Positions 1-8,390 of a DNA stretch of 31,721 nucleotides are shown piece after piece. Location of the stretch: the NCBI GenBank assembly GCA_964524025.1, contig CAZGBT010000011.1:1-31721 (forward strand). The letters run 5' to 3'. The stretch's first letter is position 1; each line of letters begins with the position of its first letter. The position numbers and the translations under genes are program-made. Source of the stretch: CAZGBT01 sp964524025 (GTDB taxonomy: Archaea; Aenigmatarchaeota; Aenigmatarchaeia; CG10238-14; EX4484-224). Below the pieces are notes generated by a model that was given only the letters and a program-made list of their open reading frames with translations, ran no database searches and was not told where the DNA came from.

Positions 1-357
1 GGTAGCTATATAAACTGTGCAGACAATACTGGAGCTAAAATCCTGCAGATAATTTCAGTAGTCGGTTACAAAGGAAGGAGAAGAAGATATCCAAAAGCTG
101 GAGTAGCTGATATGGTAAAAGTTGTGGTTAAAGAGGGCGATGTAAAACTTAAAAAGCAAGTTTTTACAGCCGTAATAATAAGGCAGAAGAAAGAATATAG
201 AAGAAAGGAAGGAATTAGAGTGGCTTTTGAGGATAACGCAGCCGTCTTGGTTACAGAAGAAGGTGAACCAAAAGGAACAGAAATTAAAGGGCCTGTAGCT
301 AGAGAGGTTGTAGAAAGGTTTTCTTCCATAGGTAAAATTGCTAGTATAATAGTATGA
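1..357 (+). CDS. rpl14: Ribosomal protein uL14 (L14), 5'-truncated by window edge
   Basis: Large-subunit ribosomal protein L14, which sits at the subunit interface on 23S rRNA. The open frame runs from base 1, with the start outside the window, to the stop at 355-357, giving 118 visible residues. The start of the visible part, with CADNTGAK and then the basic GRRRRYPKAGVAD stretch, is the typical L14 core. The C-terminal block with DNAAVL, GTEIKGPVAREV and the final IGKIASIIV is also characteristic. The next gene, rpl24, starts in an ATGA overlap at 354, so the two are translationally coupled in the ribosomal protein operon. Confidence 0.96.
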   Translation, partial: GSYINCADNTGAKILQIISVVGYKGRRRRYPKAGVADMVKVVVKEGDVKLKKQVFTAVIIRQKKEYRRKEGIRVAFEDNAAVLVTEEGEPKGTEIKGPVAREVVERFSSIGKIASIIV

Positions 358-728
358 AAAGACCTAAATCAAAAAAACCAAGAAAACAAAGGAAGTTCTT
401 ATATAATGCTCCTTTGCACCTAAGAAGAAAGATGATGGCAGCACCTTTATCAAAAGAATTAAGAGAAAAATATAAGATAAGAAGCATTCCAGTTAGAAAA
501 GGAGACGAGGTAGAAGTTTTAAGAGGGAAATTTAGAGGTAAGAAGGGAAAGGTAATAAAAATAGACCTTAAGAATTATAAAATCTACGTTGAAGGGGTCA
601 CTAGAAAAAAGACAACAGGAGAGCTCGTTCACGTTCCCATTCACCCGTCTAAAGTTAGAATTATAAACCTAAACCTTGAGGATAAGAAAAGATTAAAAAT
701 TTTTGAAAGAAAAGGTATCAAAATATGA
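354..728 (+). CDS. rpl24: Ribosomal protein uL24 (archaeal L24)
   Basis: Archaeal/eukaryotic-type L24 (the eukaryotic homologue is often called L26), 124 residues, which binds 23S rRNA early in assembly. The N-terminus is a lysine/arginine-rich tail, followed by the conserved PLHLRRKMMAAPLS segment and a KOW motif around residues 48-75 (KGDEVEVLRGKFRGKKGKV). The RKKTTGELVHVPIHPSKV block is diagnostic of the archaeal form. Both ends are coupled: its ATG overlaps the L14 stop (ATGA at 354-357) and its stop overlaps the S4e start at 725-728. Confidence 0.96.
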   Translation: MKRPKSKKPRKQRKFLYNAPLHLRRKMMAAPLSKELREKYKIRSIPVRKGDEVEVLRGKFRGKKGKVIKIDLKNYKIYVEGVTRKKTTGELVHVPIHPSKVRIINLNLEDKKRLKIFERKGIKI

Positions 729-1423
729 AGTTAAAAAGGTTGTTGGCGCCTAGCTTTTGGAAAGTAAAGAAAAAGCATGCCTATTGGGTAGTATGCCCTA
801 GAGCTGGTCCTCATCCCAAATTTGAATGCATACCTTTAGCAATCATAGTCAGAGATATACTTAAATTAGCTGAAACTGGTAGGGAAGCTAAGAAAATAAT
901 AAAAATGGGTGAAATTTATGTTGATGGAAGAGTTAGAAGGGATCATGCATACCCTGCTGGTTTGTTTGATGTCATAAGCATACCAAGAATAGGAAAAAAT
1001 TACAGAATTGTACCAACAAGGAAGGGCTTGGAGTTGGTAGAAATAGAGGAAAGAGAAGCAAACCTAAAGATTTGTAGGATAAATAATAAAACTACTGTTA
1101 AAGGAGGTAAAGTACAACTAAACCTTCATGATGGAAGGAACATTTTAGTTGATAAAGATATTTACAAAACCGGAGATTCTTTGGTTATCGAATTACCAAC
1201 TCAAAAAATAGTTAAGCATCTTCCTCTAAAAGTTGGCTGTTTGGTTTTAGCTATAAAAGGAAGGAATTCAGGGAAACTTATTAAGGTGGAAGAAATTAAG
1301 GAAGGTAAATTTAAACAACCAGCAAAAATTATCGGAAAATCTAAGGAAGAGAGAATTGAATTACTTAAGAGTTATAGTTGTGTAGTTGGTTACGAAAAAC
1401 CAGTAATTAGAGTAACACCATGA
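725..1423 (+). CDS. rps4e: Ribosomal protein eS4 (S4e)
   Basis: Small-subunit protein S4e, 232 residues, found only in archaea and eukaryotes. The N-terminus (KRLLAPSFWKVKKK) is family-typical. An S4-like RNA-binding region lies around residues 40-100 and contains VDGRVRRDHAYPAGLFDVI. A KOW-like stretch lies near residues 170-195 (VGCLVLAIKGRNSGKLIKVE). The order L24-S4e-L5 is the usual euryarchaeal/DPANN operon order. It overlaps rpl24 by ATGA at its start and rpl5 by ATGA at 1420-1423. Confidence 0.96.
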   Translation: MKLKRLLAPSFWKVKKKHAYWVVCPRAGPHPKFECIPLAIIVRDILKLAETGREAKKIIKMGEIYVDGRVRRDHAYPAGLFDVISIPRIGKNYRIVPTRKGLELVEIEEREANLKICRINNKTTVKGGKVQLNLHDGRNILVDKDIYKTGDSLVIELPTQKIVKHLPLKVGCLVLAIKGRNSGKLIKVEEIKEGKFKQPAKIIGKSKEERIELLKSYSCVVGYEKPVIRVTP

Positions 1424-1932
1424 AAAAAGAAAATCCTATGAGAAGAATTGAAATAGAAAAGGTCGTTTTGAACATAGGATGTGGTGGAGATTTAGAGAAA
1501 ATAGAGAAAGCGAAAAAATTGTTAGAAAGGATTACAGGAAGAAAGCCAGTTGTTACAAAATCTAGAAAAAGGTCTACTTTTGGGATAGCAAAAGGAAAAC
1601 CAATTGGAGTTAAAGTAACTTTGAGAAAGAAGGAAGCTTTAGATTTTTTCAAAAAAGTTCTACAGGCATTTAATTATACCATAAAAAAATCGCAAATAGA
1701 CGAGTTCGGCAATTTTAGTTTTGGTATTAAAAAATACATTGAGCTACCAGGTGTAAAATACATGGCTGACATCGGAATGCTCGGAATGGATGTTTGCGTA
1801 ACCTTAAAAAGGCCTGGCTATAGGATTAAATATAGAAGGATACAAAAAAGAAAAATACCAAAATCCCATCGAATAACGAAGGAAGAAGCTATTGAGTGGT
1901 TAGAGAAAGAATTTAATGTAAAGGTGGTATAA
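1420..1932 (+). CDS. rpl5: Ribosomal protein uL5 (L5)
   Basis: Large-subunit protein L5, which contacts 5S rRNA and the P-site tRNA. 170 residues from the ATG at 1420. A second in-frame ATG at 1438 begins MRRIEIEKVVLNIG, so the first six residues are uncertain. I prefer 1420 because it forms an ATGA overlap with the S4e stop, as elsewhere in this operon. Family signatures are VVLNIGCGG near the start, the RKPVVTKSRKRSTFGIAKG block, and the LPGVKYMADIGMLGMDV and RPGYRIKYRR segments. Its stop shares one base with the rps14 start (TAATG). Confidence 0.95.
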   Translation: MKKENPMRRIEIEKVVLNIGCGGDLEKIEKAKKLLERITGRKPVVTKSRKRSTFGIAKGKPIGVKVTLRKKEALDFFKKVLQAFNYTIKKSQIDEFGNFSFGIKKYIELPGVKYMADIGMLGMDVCVTLKRPGYRIKYRRIQKRKIPKSHRITKEEAIEWLEKEFNVKVV

Positions 1933-2075
1933 TGGCAAAAAAATGGGGAAAGGCTACGCATCCATGCTTAAGATGCGGGTCTACAAGAGGAGTAATTAGA
2001 AAGTATGGATTACAGTATTGTAGAAAATGCTTTAGAGAAATAGCAAAGAGCCTTGGGTTCAAGAAATACCAATAA
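1932..2075 (+). CDS. rps14: Ribosomal protein uS14, zinc-binding form
   Basis: Small-subunit protein S14 of the short zinc-binding type, 47 residues. I read the frame directly from the ATG at 1932 to TAA at 2073-2075. It begins MAKKWGKATHPCLRCG and ends SLGFKKYQ. The zinc site is C12-x2-C15 ... C30-x2-C33, complete. The start overlaps the L5 stop by one base (TAATG). A longer frame starting with TTG at 2053 overlaps its 3' end but belongs to the next gene. Confidence 0.96.
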   Translation: MAKKWGKATHPCLRCGSTRGVIRKYGLQYCRKCFREIAKSLGFKKYQ

Positions 2076-2076
2076 T

Positions 2077-2496
2077 ATGCAAATTAGACCATGCAGAATA
2101 GCTTTCCTGTATAATTATTTCCTCGCTTTCTTATGCATTCTTATTTTAATTTTAATTGGCCCTAAATTTTCCGAAAAATCGTTTTTCGTAATTTTTGCAA
2201 TAATAGTAGCAATTTTTATATTCCTTATTCAAGAACCCGAGATTGAAAGGATATCAAAATTTTATACCATAGATAAAAAGTACGTAATAAAAACAGAAGG
2301 TATTTTAAGGAAGAAGAGAAGCGTTATACCAATCAAAAACATAGTAAATCTAAAAATTGAAAAAGGCTTAGTAGGAAGAATCTTTAATTTTGGAAACGTA
2401 GAAGTGGTAAGCAGCAGCGGAGAAAAAATATTAATAGAAAAAATAAGATACCCTGATAGAGTTTTTGCAATTCTAAAAAAGAAAATAAAAAAATAA
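2077..2496 (+). CDS. Membrane-anchored bacterial-type PH domain (bPH2/YdbS-like) protein
   Basis: 139 residues from the ATG at 2077, one base after the rps14 stop. A TTG at 2053 would extend it into rps14 and is unlikely. Two hydrophobic segments (about residues 8-28 and 35-52) form a helical hairpin. The rest (about 60-139) looks like the bPH2 domain seen in YdbS-like proteins: YVIKTEGILRKKRSVIPI, then IVNLKIEKGLVGRIFNFGNVEV, and a closing basic helix. The family is membrane-associated and its function is largely unknown. The gene is coupled to the next one by TAATG at 2494-2498. Its place at the tail of a ribosomal operon suggests read-through transcription, not a shared pathway. Confidence 0.75.
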   Translation: MQIRPCRIAFLYNYFLAFLCILILILIGPKFSEKSFFVIFAIIVAIFIFLIQEPEIERISKFYTIDKKYVIKTEGILRKKRSVIPIKNIVNLKIEKGLVGRIFNFGNVEVVSSSGEKILIEKIRYPDRVFAILKKKIKK

Positions 2497-3779
2497 TGGA
2501 AAAGGTTTATTTCGAATCTTACGGATGTCCTTCTAATTTTGCAGATGAAGAATTTATGAAAGGATTGCTTAAGAATGCCGGTTTCGAAATTACTAACGAT
2601 TTTAAAGAAGCAGATCTTATTGTTCTAAATACTTGCAACGTTAAGGGCCCTACGTCTAACAGAATGTTATATAGAATTTCTTTTTTTACTAAACTATCAA
2701 AACCATTAATAATAGCTGGTTGCATGCCTAAAACTGAAAGGGAAAAAATAGAAAGGATAAACTCCAAAGCAAGTCTTTTAGGTCCTAATTCTATTTTTAA
2801 AATAGTAGAAGCAGCGAAAGTGACGCTAAAAGGAAAAAAGTTTGTTTTTCTAGAAGATATTAAAAAAGCAAAGTTAGGTCTACCAAGGGTTAGGAGGAAC
2901 AGAATAATTTCTATAGTGCCAATATCTTCTGGTTGTCTTTGCAGATGTTCATTCTGTATAGTTAGATTTGCTAGAGGCAGGCTTTTTAGTTATAAACCTT
3001 CTTTGATTATAGATGAAATAAAGAAATCCATTAATGAAGGTTGTAGAGAAATTTGGCTTACTTCCCAAGATAACGGATGCTACGGATTTGACATAAACAC
3101 AAATCTTGCAAAGCTTTTAGAAATGGTAGCTAAACTTGAAGGAAAATTTTTTGTAAGAGTAGGTATGATGAATCCAACTTTTGTAAAGATTTTTGTTGAA
3201 GAATTAGTAGAATCTTACGAATCTGAAAAAATATTTAAATTTATACATCTGCCTGTCCAGTCTGGAAGTGATAAAGTCTTGAGAGATATGAGAAGAGGAT
3301 ATAAAGTTATAGATTTTCTAGAAATAGTCAGAAAATTTAGAAAGAAATTCCCTAAAATAACTTTAAGTACAGATATTATAGTAGGATATCCAACAGAGAG
3401 TGAAAAAGATTTTAAAAAGACTATAAATTTGTTGAAGAAAATCAAACCTGATATCGTTAATCTATCCAAATTCGAAGCAAGACCCTTAACAGAAGCAGCA
3501 AAGTTAAAACAGTTGGATAAAAAAGTTGTAAAGAGAAGATCGAAAATAATACATGAACTATGCAGGGAATTGTTTCTTGAAAAAAATAGAAAATGGATAG
3601 GATGGGAAGGTGAGGTCATTATAGACGAAAGAGGAAAGGATAAAAGCTGGATAGGAAGAAACTTTGCTTATAAACCGATAGTGGTCAAATCGCAGAAAAA
3701 CCTTTTTGGTAAATTTGTAAGGGTAAGAGTAATAGATGCTAGGAGCAATTTCTTAATTGGCGAATTAATAGGAAATTAA
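2496..3779 (+). CDS. tRNA t6A37 methylthiotransferase (CDKAL1/e-MtaB type radical SAM)
   Basis: 427 residues. This family converts N6-threonylcarbamoyladenosine at tRNA position 37 to the 2-methylthio form (ms2t6A) using two 4Fe-4S clusters. The N-terminal UPF0004-like domain has its three cysteines: C11 (YGCPSN), C47 (NTCNVKG) and C76 (AGCMP). The radical SAM cluster is C147-x3-C151-x2-C154, in SSGCLCRCSFC. Further family blocks are HLPVQSGSDKVLRDMRRGY and STDIIVGYPTE. A TRAM-like RNA-binding tail occupies roughly the last 65 residues. The CNVKGPTSNR pattern points to the archaeal/eukaryotic CDKAL branch, not bacterial MiaB. Its start shares one base with the upstream stop. Confidence 0.9.
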   Translation: MEKVYFESYGCPSNFADEEFMKGLLKNAGFEITNDFKEADLIVLNTCNVKGPTSNRMLYRISFFTKLSKPLIIAGCMPKTEREKIERINSKASLLGPNSIFKIVEAAKVTLKGKKFVFLEDIKKAKLGLPRVRRNRIISIVPISSGCLCRCSFCIVRFARGRLFSYKPSLIIDEIKKSINEGCREIWLTSQDNGCYGFDINTNLAKLLEMVAKLEGKFFVRVGMMNPTFVKIFVEELVESYESEKIFKFIHLPVQSGSDKVLRDMRRGYKVIDFLEIVRKFRKKFPKITLSTDIIVGYPTESEKDFKKTINLLKKIKPDIVNLSKFEARPLTEAAKLKQLDKKVVKRRSKIIHELCRELFLEKNRKWIGWEGEVIIDERGKDKSWIGRNFAYKPIVVKSQKNLFGKFVRVRVIDARSNFLIGELIGN

Positions 3780-5003
3780 AGATTTTCCTTCACCTAAATT
3801 TTTCATTAAGCAAACTCCTGGACCAATTATGCTATTTGGTCCAACTTTTCTTCCTGGCATTATACAAGCATTCACACCAACTTTACAATTTTCTCCCATT
3901 ATAACTCCAAGTTTTTTTAATCCTGTATCAATTTTTTTCTCATCAACTATAACCTTAATGTTTTGCTCATCAAATCTAAAGTTTGCAGTAACAGCTCCTG
4001 CACCAAATAGGCAATTTCTCTCTATGATGGAATCTCCTATGTAATTCCTATGAAACCTACAATTTTCTTCTATAATTGAATTCTTTATTTCGGTCCCGTA
4101 ACCAACTATACAAGCATCGCCAATAGAAACGTAATCTCTTATTAGACAATTATTACCTATAAGACACTCCTTGCCTATAAAGCAAGGCCCATTTATAACA
4201 GCCCCTTCCAATATTTTAGTACCTTTTCTTATCCATACGTTACCAATAACATCAGCTTTTTCAGAAATTTTGACATCCTCCTCTATTATCTGCTCTTTAA
4301 TAAATTTATCCATAAGAAACTTGTTAAGAGAAAACAAATCCCATGGATATTTAAAGGAGCCGAAGAAACCATCGTACTTTAATGCACAAACTTCAAAAGC
4401 ATCGTTAATTAAAGCTTGGATAGCATCTTCATACTGATGATCGGAAGGGGGTAACTTCTTCAGATAGGAAAAAATAATTTCGTTTAACAAGTAAATTCCT
4501 ACAACTGCTAAGTTAGATGGCTCCTTACCCTTTGGTGGTTTTTCAACTATTCTCAAAACTTTTTCTCCATCTAATTTTACAATCCCATACTTCCATGTTT
4601 CAACTACTTCTCTGCAAACAAGCAGAAAATCCTTCTTTAATTTCCTTTTAATTTCGTCAAGAACCGATTGTTCGTAAATATCGTTAGAATTAACGACCAA
4701 AAATTTATCTTCAACAAGATCTTTAGCAGCTAATAAAGCTTCTCCCATTCCTCTAAATGGAGGTTTTTGCTCTACATATTCTATTTTAACGCCAAATTCT
4801 TTTCCATCTTTAAAATACTCTTTGATGACTTCACCTTTAAATCCTGTAACTATTACCAAATCTTTAAAACCAGCCGATCTTAAATTTTCAATTACATAGC
4901 TAAGGATTGGTCTACCTAACAATTTAAACATGCATTTAGGTTTAGTGGTACACAAAGGTTTTACCCTTCTACCCTTCCCTGCAGCAAGGATTACAACTTT
5001 CAT
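3765..5003 (-). CDS. glmU: Sugar-1-phosphate nucleotidylyltransferase/acetyltransferase (archaeal GlmU-like)
   Basis: 412 residues, likely the bifunctional enzyme for the last two steps to UDP-GlcNAc: acetylation of GlcN-1-P and uridylyl transfer. The N-terminal Rossmann-like domain starts with the pyrophosphorylase signature LAAGKGRRVKPLCTTKPK (residues 6-23) and extends to about 235. A left-handed beta-helix of hexapeptide repeats follows (about 245-400: IGNVWIRKG, AVINGPCFIGKECLIGN, IIGPGVCL), as expected for an acyltransferase. Archaeal homologues can also act as glucose-1-P thymidylyltransferases, so substrate is inferred from glmS and glmM upstream. The start overlaps the glmM stop by ATGA (5000-5003). 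The 3' end overlaps the convergent methylthiotransferase gene by 15 bases. Confidence 0.85.
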   Translation of the reverse strand: MKVVILAAGKGRRVKPLCTTKPKCMFKLLGRPILSYVIENLRSAGFKDLVIVTGFKGEVIKEYFKDGKEFGVKIEYVEQKPPFRGMGEALLAAKDLVEDKFLVVNSNDIYEQSVLDEIKRKLKKDFLLVCREVVETWKYGIVKLDGEKVLRIVEKPPKGKEPSNLAVVGIYLLNEIIFSYLKKLPPSDHQYEDAIQALINDAFEVCALKYDGFFGSFKYPWDLFSLNKFLMDKFIKEQIIEEDVKISEKADVIGNVWIRKGTKILEGAVINGPCFIGKECLIGNNCLIRDYVSIGDACIVGYGTEIKNSIIEENCRFHRNYIGDSIIERNCLFGAGAVTANFRFDEQNIKVIVDEKKIDTGLKKLGVIMGENCKVGVNACIMPGRKVGPNSIIGPGVCLMKNLGEGKSLISY

Positions 5004-6352
5004 TGCATAAATTGCATTAGTTTTTCTTCTGCAAGTTTAATAAGTCTATTTAAACTTTCTTCGTTCTTACCTTCTACAAAAATTAAAATTTTTGGTCTTG
5101 TATTAGAAGCTCTCCACAGAATCCACCCATCTTCAAAAAATGCTTTTGCTCCATCTATTTCTATTACTTTTAAACCTTCTCTTTTAAGAGCTTCTCTTAG
5201 TCTCTCGATTACTTTGAACTTTTTTTCATCGGGACATTCAAATCCTATATCGTACTTATAGTAATAAGTAGGTATTTCTGAAAGAAGTTGTGAAAAGGAT
5301 TTGTCTGCCTTCGATAATATTTCTGCAAATTTTAAACTAGCAAAAATTGCATCGTCAAAGCCAGGTATTTCCTTAAAATAGTAGTGAAAACTATATTCAC
5401 CCCCAAAAACGGCATCTTCTTCTTTCATCCTTCTAACTATGAAAGAATGCCCAACTCTTTCAACAATTGGTATACCACCTATTTCTTTTATCTTTTGTTC
5501 AACAATTTTTGGGCATGCAACGTCAAAAACTATCTTACTCCCTTTTCCACTTTTTACGTAATGCTCGGAAAAAATTATAATCAAGTCTCCGCCAGATTTA
5601 GGTAAATTACCATTTTCGTCTACAAAAACAACTCTATCAGAATCTCCATCAAAAGCTACGCCAAAATCCGCATTTTCCTCTCTTATCCTTTTTGCAAGCT
5701 CATCCAAAGCTCCTTCTTTAGTCGGGTCAGGCCCTCTTCCTGGAAAATTTCCATCTATTTTTTCATTTATTACTATAGTCTTGAATCCAAGTTTTTTAAA
5801 AAGCCTCGGAACTAGAGTAGAAGCCATGCCATTTCCGCAATCTATAGCAACTTTTAATTTTTTACTTACATCAATCAAACTTAAAACAAAATTTGAATAA
5901 TCGTCCAAAATCTTCTTATATTCCTCCAAAGATCCCTCACCCTTTTTAAATTCCCCTTTTGAAACTAACTTTCTTATCTCTTGAATTTTTTCGCTCTCTA
6001 TAACAAAACCATTTCCATCACAAATCTTAAAACCATTCCATTCTGGAGGATTATGACTAGCCGTTACCATAACTCCTAAATTTCCTTTAAGAAAAGCTGA
6101 AGCAAAATAAAGGACTGGAGTTGGAACCATTCCTATATCTACAACATTAACACCTGTAGATAAAATTCCTTCTATCAATTTCTTTTCTAAAACCTCGCTG
6201 GATAATCTTCCGTCTCTCCCAACAATTACTTTTTCTCCTTCTTTAAGTAAGCTCCCAATTGCTGCTCCAATTTTCCATGCAATCTCTTCATTCAAAGTTT
6301 TGCCATAAATCCCTCTTATGTCATAAGCCCTAAAAATAGAAGCAAACTCCAT
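5000..6352 (-). CDS. glmM: Phosphoglucosamine mutase (GlmM; PGM/PMM superfamily)
   Basis: 450 residues, the normal length. It should convert GlcN-6-P to GlcN-1-P. The four active-site elements are present: phosphoserine loop TASHNP with S99, metal loop DGDSDR (235-240), sugar-specificity loop GGEYSFH (317-323), and phosphate-binding loop RASNTRP (414-420). The specificity loop is unusual: GlmM proteins generally read GGEQSGH, whereas here the G before H is F. The phosphate loop has R where E is common. Phosphomannomutase activity therefore remains possible. The gene lies 20 bases after glmS and overlaps glmU, and this context is the main argument for GlmM. Confidence 0.85.
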   Translation of the reverse strand: MEFASIFRAYDIRGIYGKTLNEEIAWKIGAAIGSLLKEGEKVIVGRDGRLSSEVLEKKLIEGILSTGVNVVDIGMVPTPVLYFASAFLKGNLGVMVTASHNPPEWNGFKICDGNGFVIESEKIQEIRKLVSKGEFKKGEGSLEEYKKILDDYSNFVLSLIDVSKKLKVAIDCGNGMASTLVPRLFKKLGFKTIVINEKIDGNFPGRGPDPTKEGALDELAKRIREENADFGVAFDGDSDRVVFVDENGNLPKSGGDLIIIFSEHYVKSGKGSKIVFDVACPKIVEQKIKEIGGIPIVERVGHSFIVRRMKEEDAVFGGEYSFHYYFKEIPGFDDAIFASLKFAEILSKADKSFSQLLSEIPTYYYKYDIGFECPDEKKFKVIERLREALKREGLKVIEIDGAKAFFEDGWILWRASNTRPKILIFVEGKNEESLNRLIKLAEEKLMQFMQ

Positions 6353-6372
6353 AATATTTGTTAAACAAGTAT

Positions 6373-8133
6373 TTATTTTACAGTTACAGATTTTGCTAAA
6401 TTTCTGGGTTTATCTGGGTCGAATCCTCTTAAAACTGCAAGCTCATAAGCTAATAGCTGCATTGGAATGACTTGAATTATACAATCTAAAGGATAGCATT
6501 CTGGAACTTTTATCCAAATGTCAAAAACATCATTCCATTCTGGAGAAACACCAACTATAAAGCCGCCTCTCGATTTTAATTCTATAGCATTTGATAGTAT
6601 TTCATCCTTAACATCCCTACTTACAAATACTATGCATGGAGTACCTTCTTCTATTAAAGCTATAGTACCATGCTTTATCTCTCCTCCTGCGAAAGCTTCA
6701 GCATGGATGTAAGATATTTCCTTTATCTTTAAAGCTCCCTCCAAGGCTGTAACATAATCTAAACCTCTTCCTATAAGAAAAATATGTTCCCTTTTTGCAA
6801 GCTTTTCAGCAACCTTCCTTATAAAATCTCTAGTTGATTTTGCTGTTAAATCGTAAGCTATATTTGCTGCCTTTTCGATTAACTTAATAGCATCTTTGTA
6901 ATTACCATTAACTGAATAAGCTAGAAGAGCTAGGAGGGAAAGCTGTGAAGTATATGTTTTAGTTGCTGCTACTCCTATCTCAATGCCAGCATTAATTAAA
7001 AGATACCTATCGCACTCTCTAGTTAGGGAGGAGTTTGGAACATTAACTATCGAATAAACTTTTATTCCTTTTCCTTTAGCTAATCTTACAGCTTCCAGCA
7101 CATCAGCAGTTTCGCCACTTTGGGATACAGCAATTATCAAATCATCTTTCGAAATCGAATCTATAAAATGAGGGAATTCAGAAGCCAAAATAGCAGTTGC
7201 TGGAATTCCCATTTTGGAGAAGAAATACGAACCTGCCAAACAAGCATGATAAGAAGTTCCTGCCCCTATTAAATAAACCTTTTTTGACCTCTTTATGGCT
7301 TCAACAAATTCATTAACTTTGTCAAAAGGTTGCTCGATAGACCTTTTAATAGTCTTAATTTGCTCTAAAATTTCCTTTAACATGTAGTGCGGATACTCTC
7401 CTTTTTCTATTTCTGATATTTCTGTCGTTATAACTTCTATTCTTCTTTCTACAGGCCCTTTCTCTAGATTCTCGATTTTAAACTTCCCTTTTTCTGCTAC
7501 AACAAAATCCCAATTAGAAAGATAAACCACCTTCTTCGTAAATTCAAGCAAAGCTGGTATATCGCTAGAAATAAAGATCTCATTTTCACCAACTCCTAGA
7601 ACTAATGGAGAATCTTTTCTTATTGCAATTATCTTCTCCTCCCCTTCTTTTATGATAAGGCAAGCAAAACTCCCCTTTAATTTCTTAAAGGCTTTTTTGC
7701 AAGCTTCTTCAAAACTACAAGTTTTGGAAAATTCTTCTACTAGGTGAGCTATTACTTCAGTGTCAGTTTCGCTAATGAACTTATGACCTTTTCTTTGCAA
7801 TTCATTCCTTAGCTCTTGATAATTTTCAATTATACCATTATGAACAACACTTATTTTACCCGAACAATCGACATGTGGATGTGCATTTATATCATTAACT
7901 TTTCCGTGAGTTGCCCATCTTGTATGAGCAATACCTATATGCCCCCCCATTTCAGTAAAGTTTAACCTTTTATTTACCTCGTCTATTTTTCCGGCACCTT
8001 TTTTAACGACCAAATTTTTACTTATAGTTGCCATTCCGCACGAATCGTAACCTCTATACTCTAGTCTTTTAAGTCCTCTGAGAAGAATTCCTGAAGCTTT
8101 CCTAAATCCTATATAACCGAAAATTCCGCACAT
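6373..8133 (-). CDS. glmS: Glutamine-fructose-6-phosphate aminotransferase (GlmS)
   Basis: 586 residues. It makes glucosamine-6-phosphate from fructose-6-phosphate and glutamine, the committed step of hexosamine synthesis. I place the start at the ATG at 8131-8133, giving MCGIFGYIGF, because Cys2 must become the N-terminal nucleophile of the glutaminase domain. The open frame extends 19 codons further upstream, but that stretch is another gene. The glutaminase domain (to about 220) has HTRWATHG and ETDTEVIAHL. Two SIS domains follow, with the isomerase motifs SQSGETADV and KEISYIHAEAFAGGEIKHG. The C-terminal DPDKPRNLAKSVTVK is diagnostic. It is coupled to the upstream zinc-ribbon gene by TAATG. 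Confidence 0.95.
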   Translation of the reverse strand: MCGIFGYIGFRKASGILLRGLKRLEYRGYDSCGMATISKNLVVKKGAGKIDEVNKRLNFTEMGGHIGIAHTRWATHGKVNDINAHPHVDCSGKISVVHNGIIENYQELRNELQRKGHKFISETDTEVIAHLVEEFSKTCSFEEACKKAFKKLKGSFACLIIKEGEEKIIAIRKDSPLVLGVGENEIFISSDIPALLEFTKKVVYLSNWDFVVAEKGKFKIENLEKGPVERRIEVITTEISEIEKGEYPHYMLKEILEQIKTIKRSIEQPFDKVNEFVEAIKRSKKVYLIGAGTSYHACLAGSYFFSKMGIPATAILASEFPHFIDSISKDDLIIAVSQSGETADVLEAVRLAKGKGIKVYSIVNVPNSSLTRECDRYLLINAGIEIGVAATKTYTSQLSLLALLAYSVNGNYKDAIKLIEKAANIAYDLTAKSTRDFIRKVAEKLAKREHIFLIGRGLDYVTALEGALKIKEISYIHAEAFAGGEIKHGTIALIEEGTPCIVFVSRDVKDEILSNAIELKSRGGFIVGVSPEWNDVFDIWIKVPECYPLDCIIQVIPMQLLAYELAVLRGFDPDKPRNLAKSVTVK

Positions 8134-8258
8134 TATTCGTCTATCAAAGCTTGTGGCGGTTTTATGAACTGATGCCCGCAATTTTTGCATTCACAGGAGT
8201 ATGGATAGCTACAATCTACAATTTCTATTTTTTCTGATCCACACTTTGGACATCTCAT
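8133..8258 (-). CDS. 41-residue zinc-ribbon protein coupled to glmS
   Basis: A small gene read by eye on the minus strand: ATG at 8256-8258, TAA at 8133-8135. It starts MRCPKCGSEKIEIVDC and ends PPQALIDE. C3-x2-C6 and C24-x2-C27 form a rubredoxin-like knuckle pair, with additional cysteines at 16 and 22. The stop shares a base with the glmS start (TAATG), a strong sign of translational coupling. It also explains why the glmS frame seems to extend upstream. A TATA-like element lies about 24 bases before its ATG, so it is probably the first gene of a leaderless glmS-glmM-glmU mRNA. Function is unknown; it may be a regulator or partner of GlmS. Confidence 0.75.
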   Translation of the reverse strand: MRCPKCGSEKIEIVDCSYPYSCECKNCGHQFIKPPQALIDE

Positions 8259-8390
8259 AAAGAGAAATGAGCAATATTCTATAAAAATGCTGCTAAAAGC
8301 GCCTTTTTGTTGGTATTCTTTTTTACTAAGAGATTAAGAAATTTTTTCTTCAAGCATTAAAAATAAATTTTTACCACTAAAATTCAATTT
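8259..8390. promoter_or_regulatory. Divergent promoter region between the hexosamine operon and the ArsR-like gene
   Basis: On the minus strand, TTTTTATAGAAT (8276-8287) is a TATA-like box centred about 24 bases before the zinc-ribbon ATG at 8258. On the plus strand, AAAAATAAATTT (about 8359-8370) is centred about 27 bases before the ATG at 8391. Both spacings imply leaderless transcripts, common in archaea. The arrangement lets the winged-helix protein sit between its own promoter and that of the glm operon. Confidence 0.6.

Noticed and set aside
8134..8190. N-terminal extension of GlmS by 19 residues
   Set aside because: GlmS needs Cys2 exposed as nucleophile, and this stretch encodes the end of the zinc-ribbon gene in another frame.
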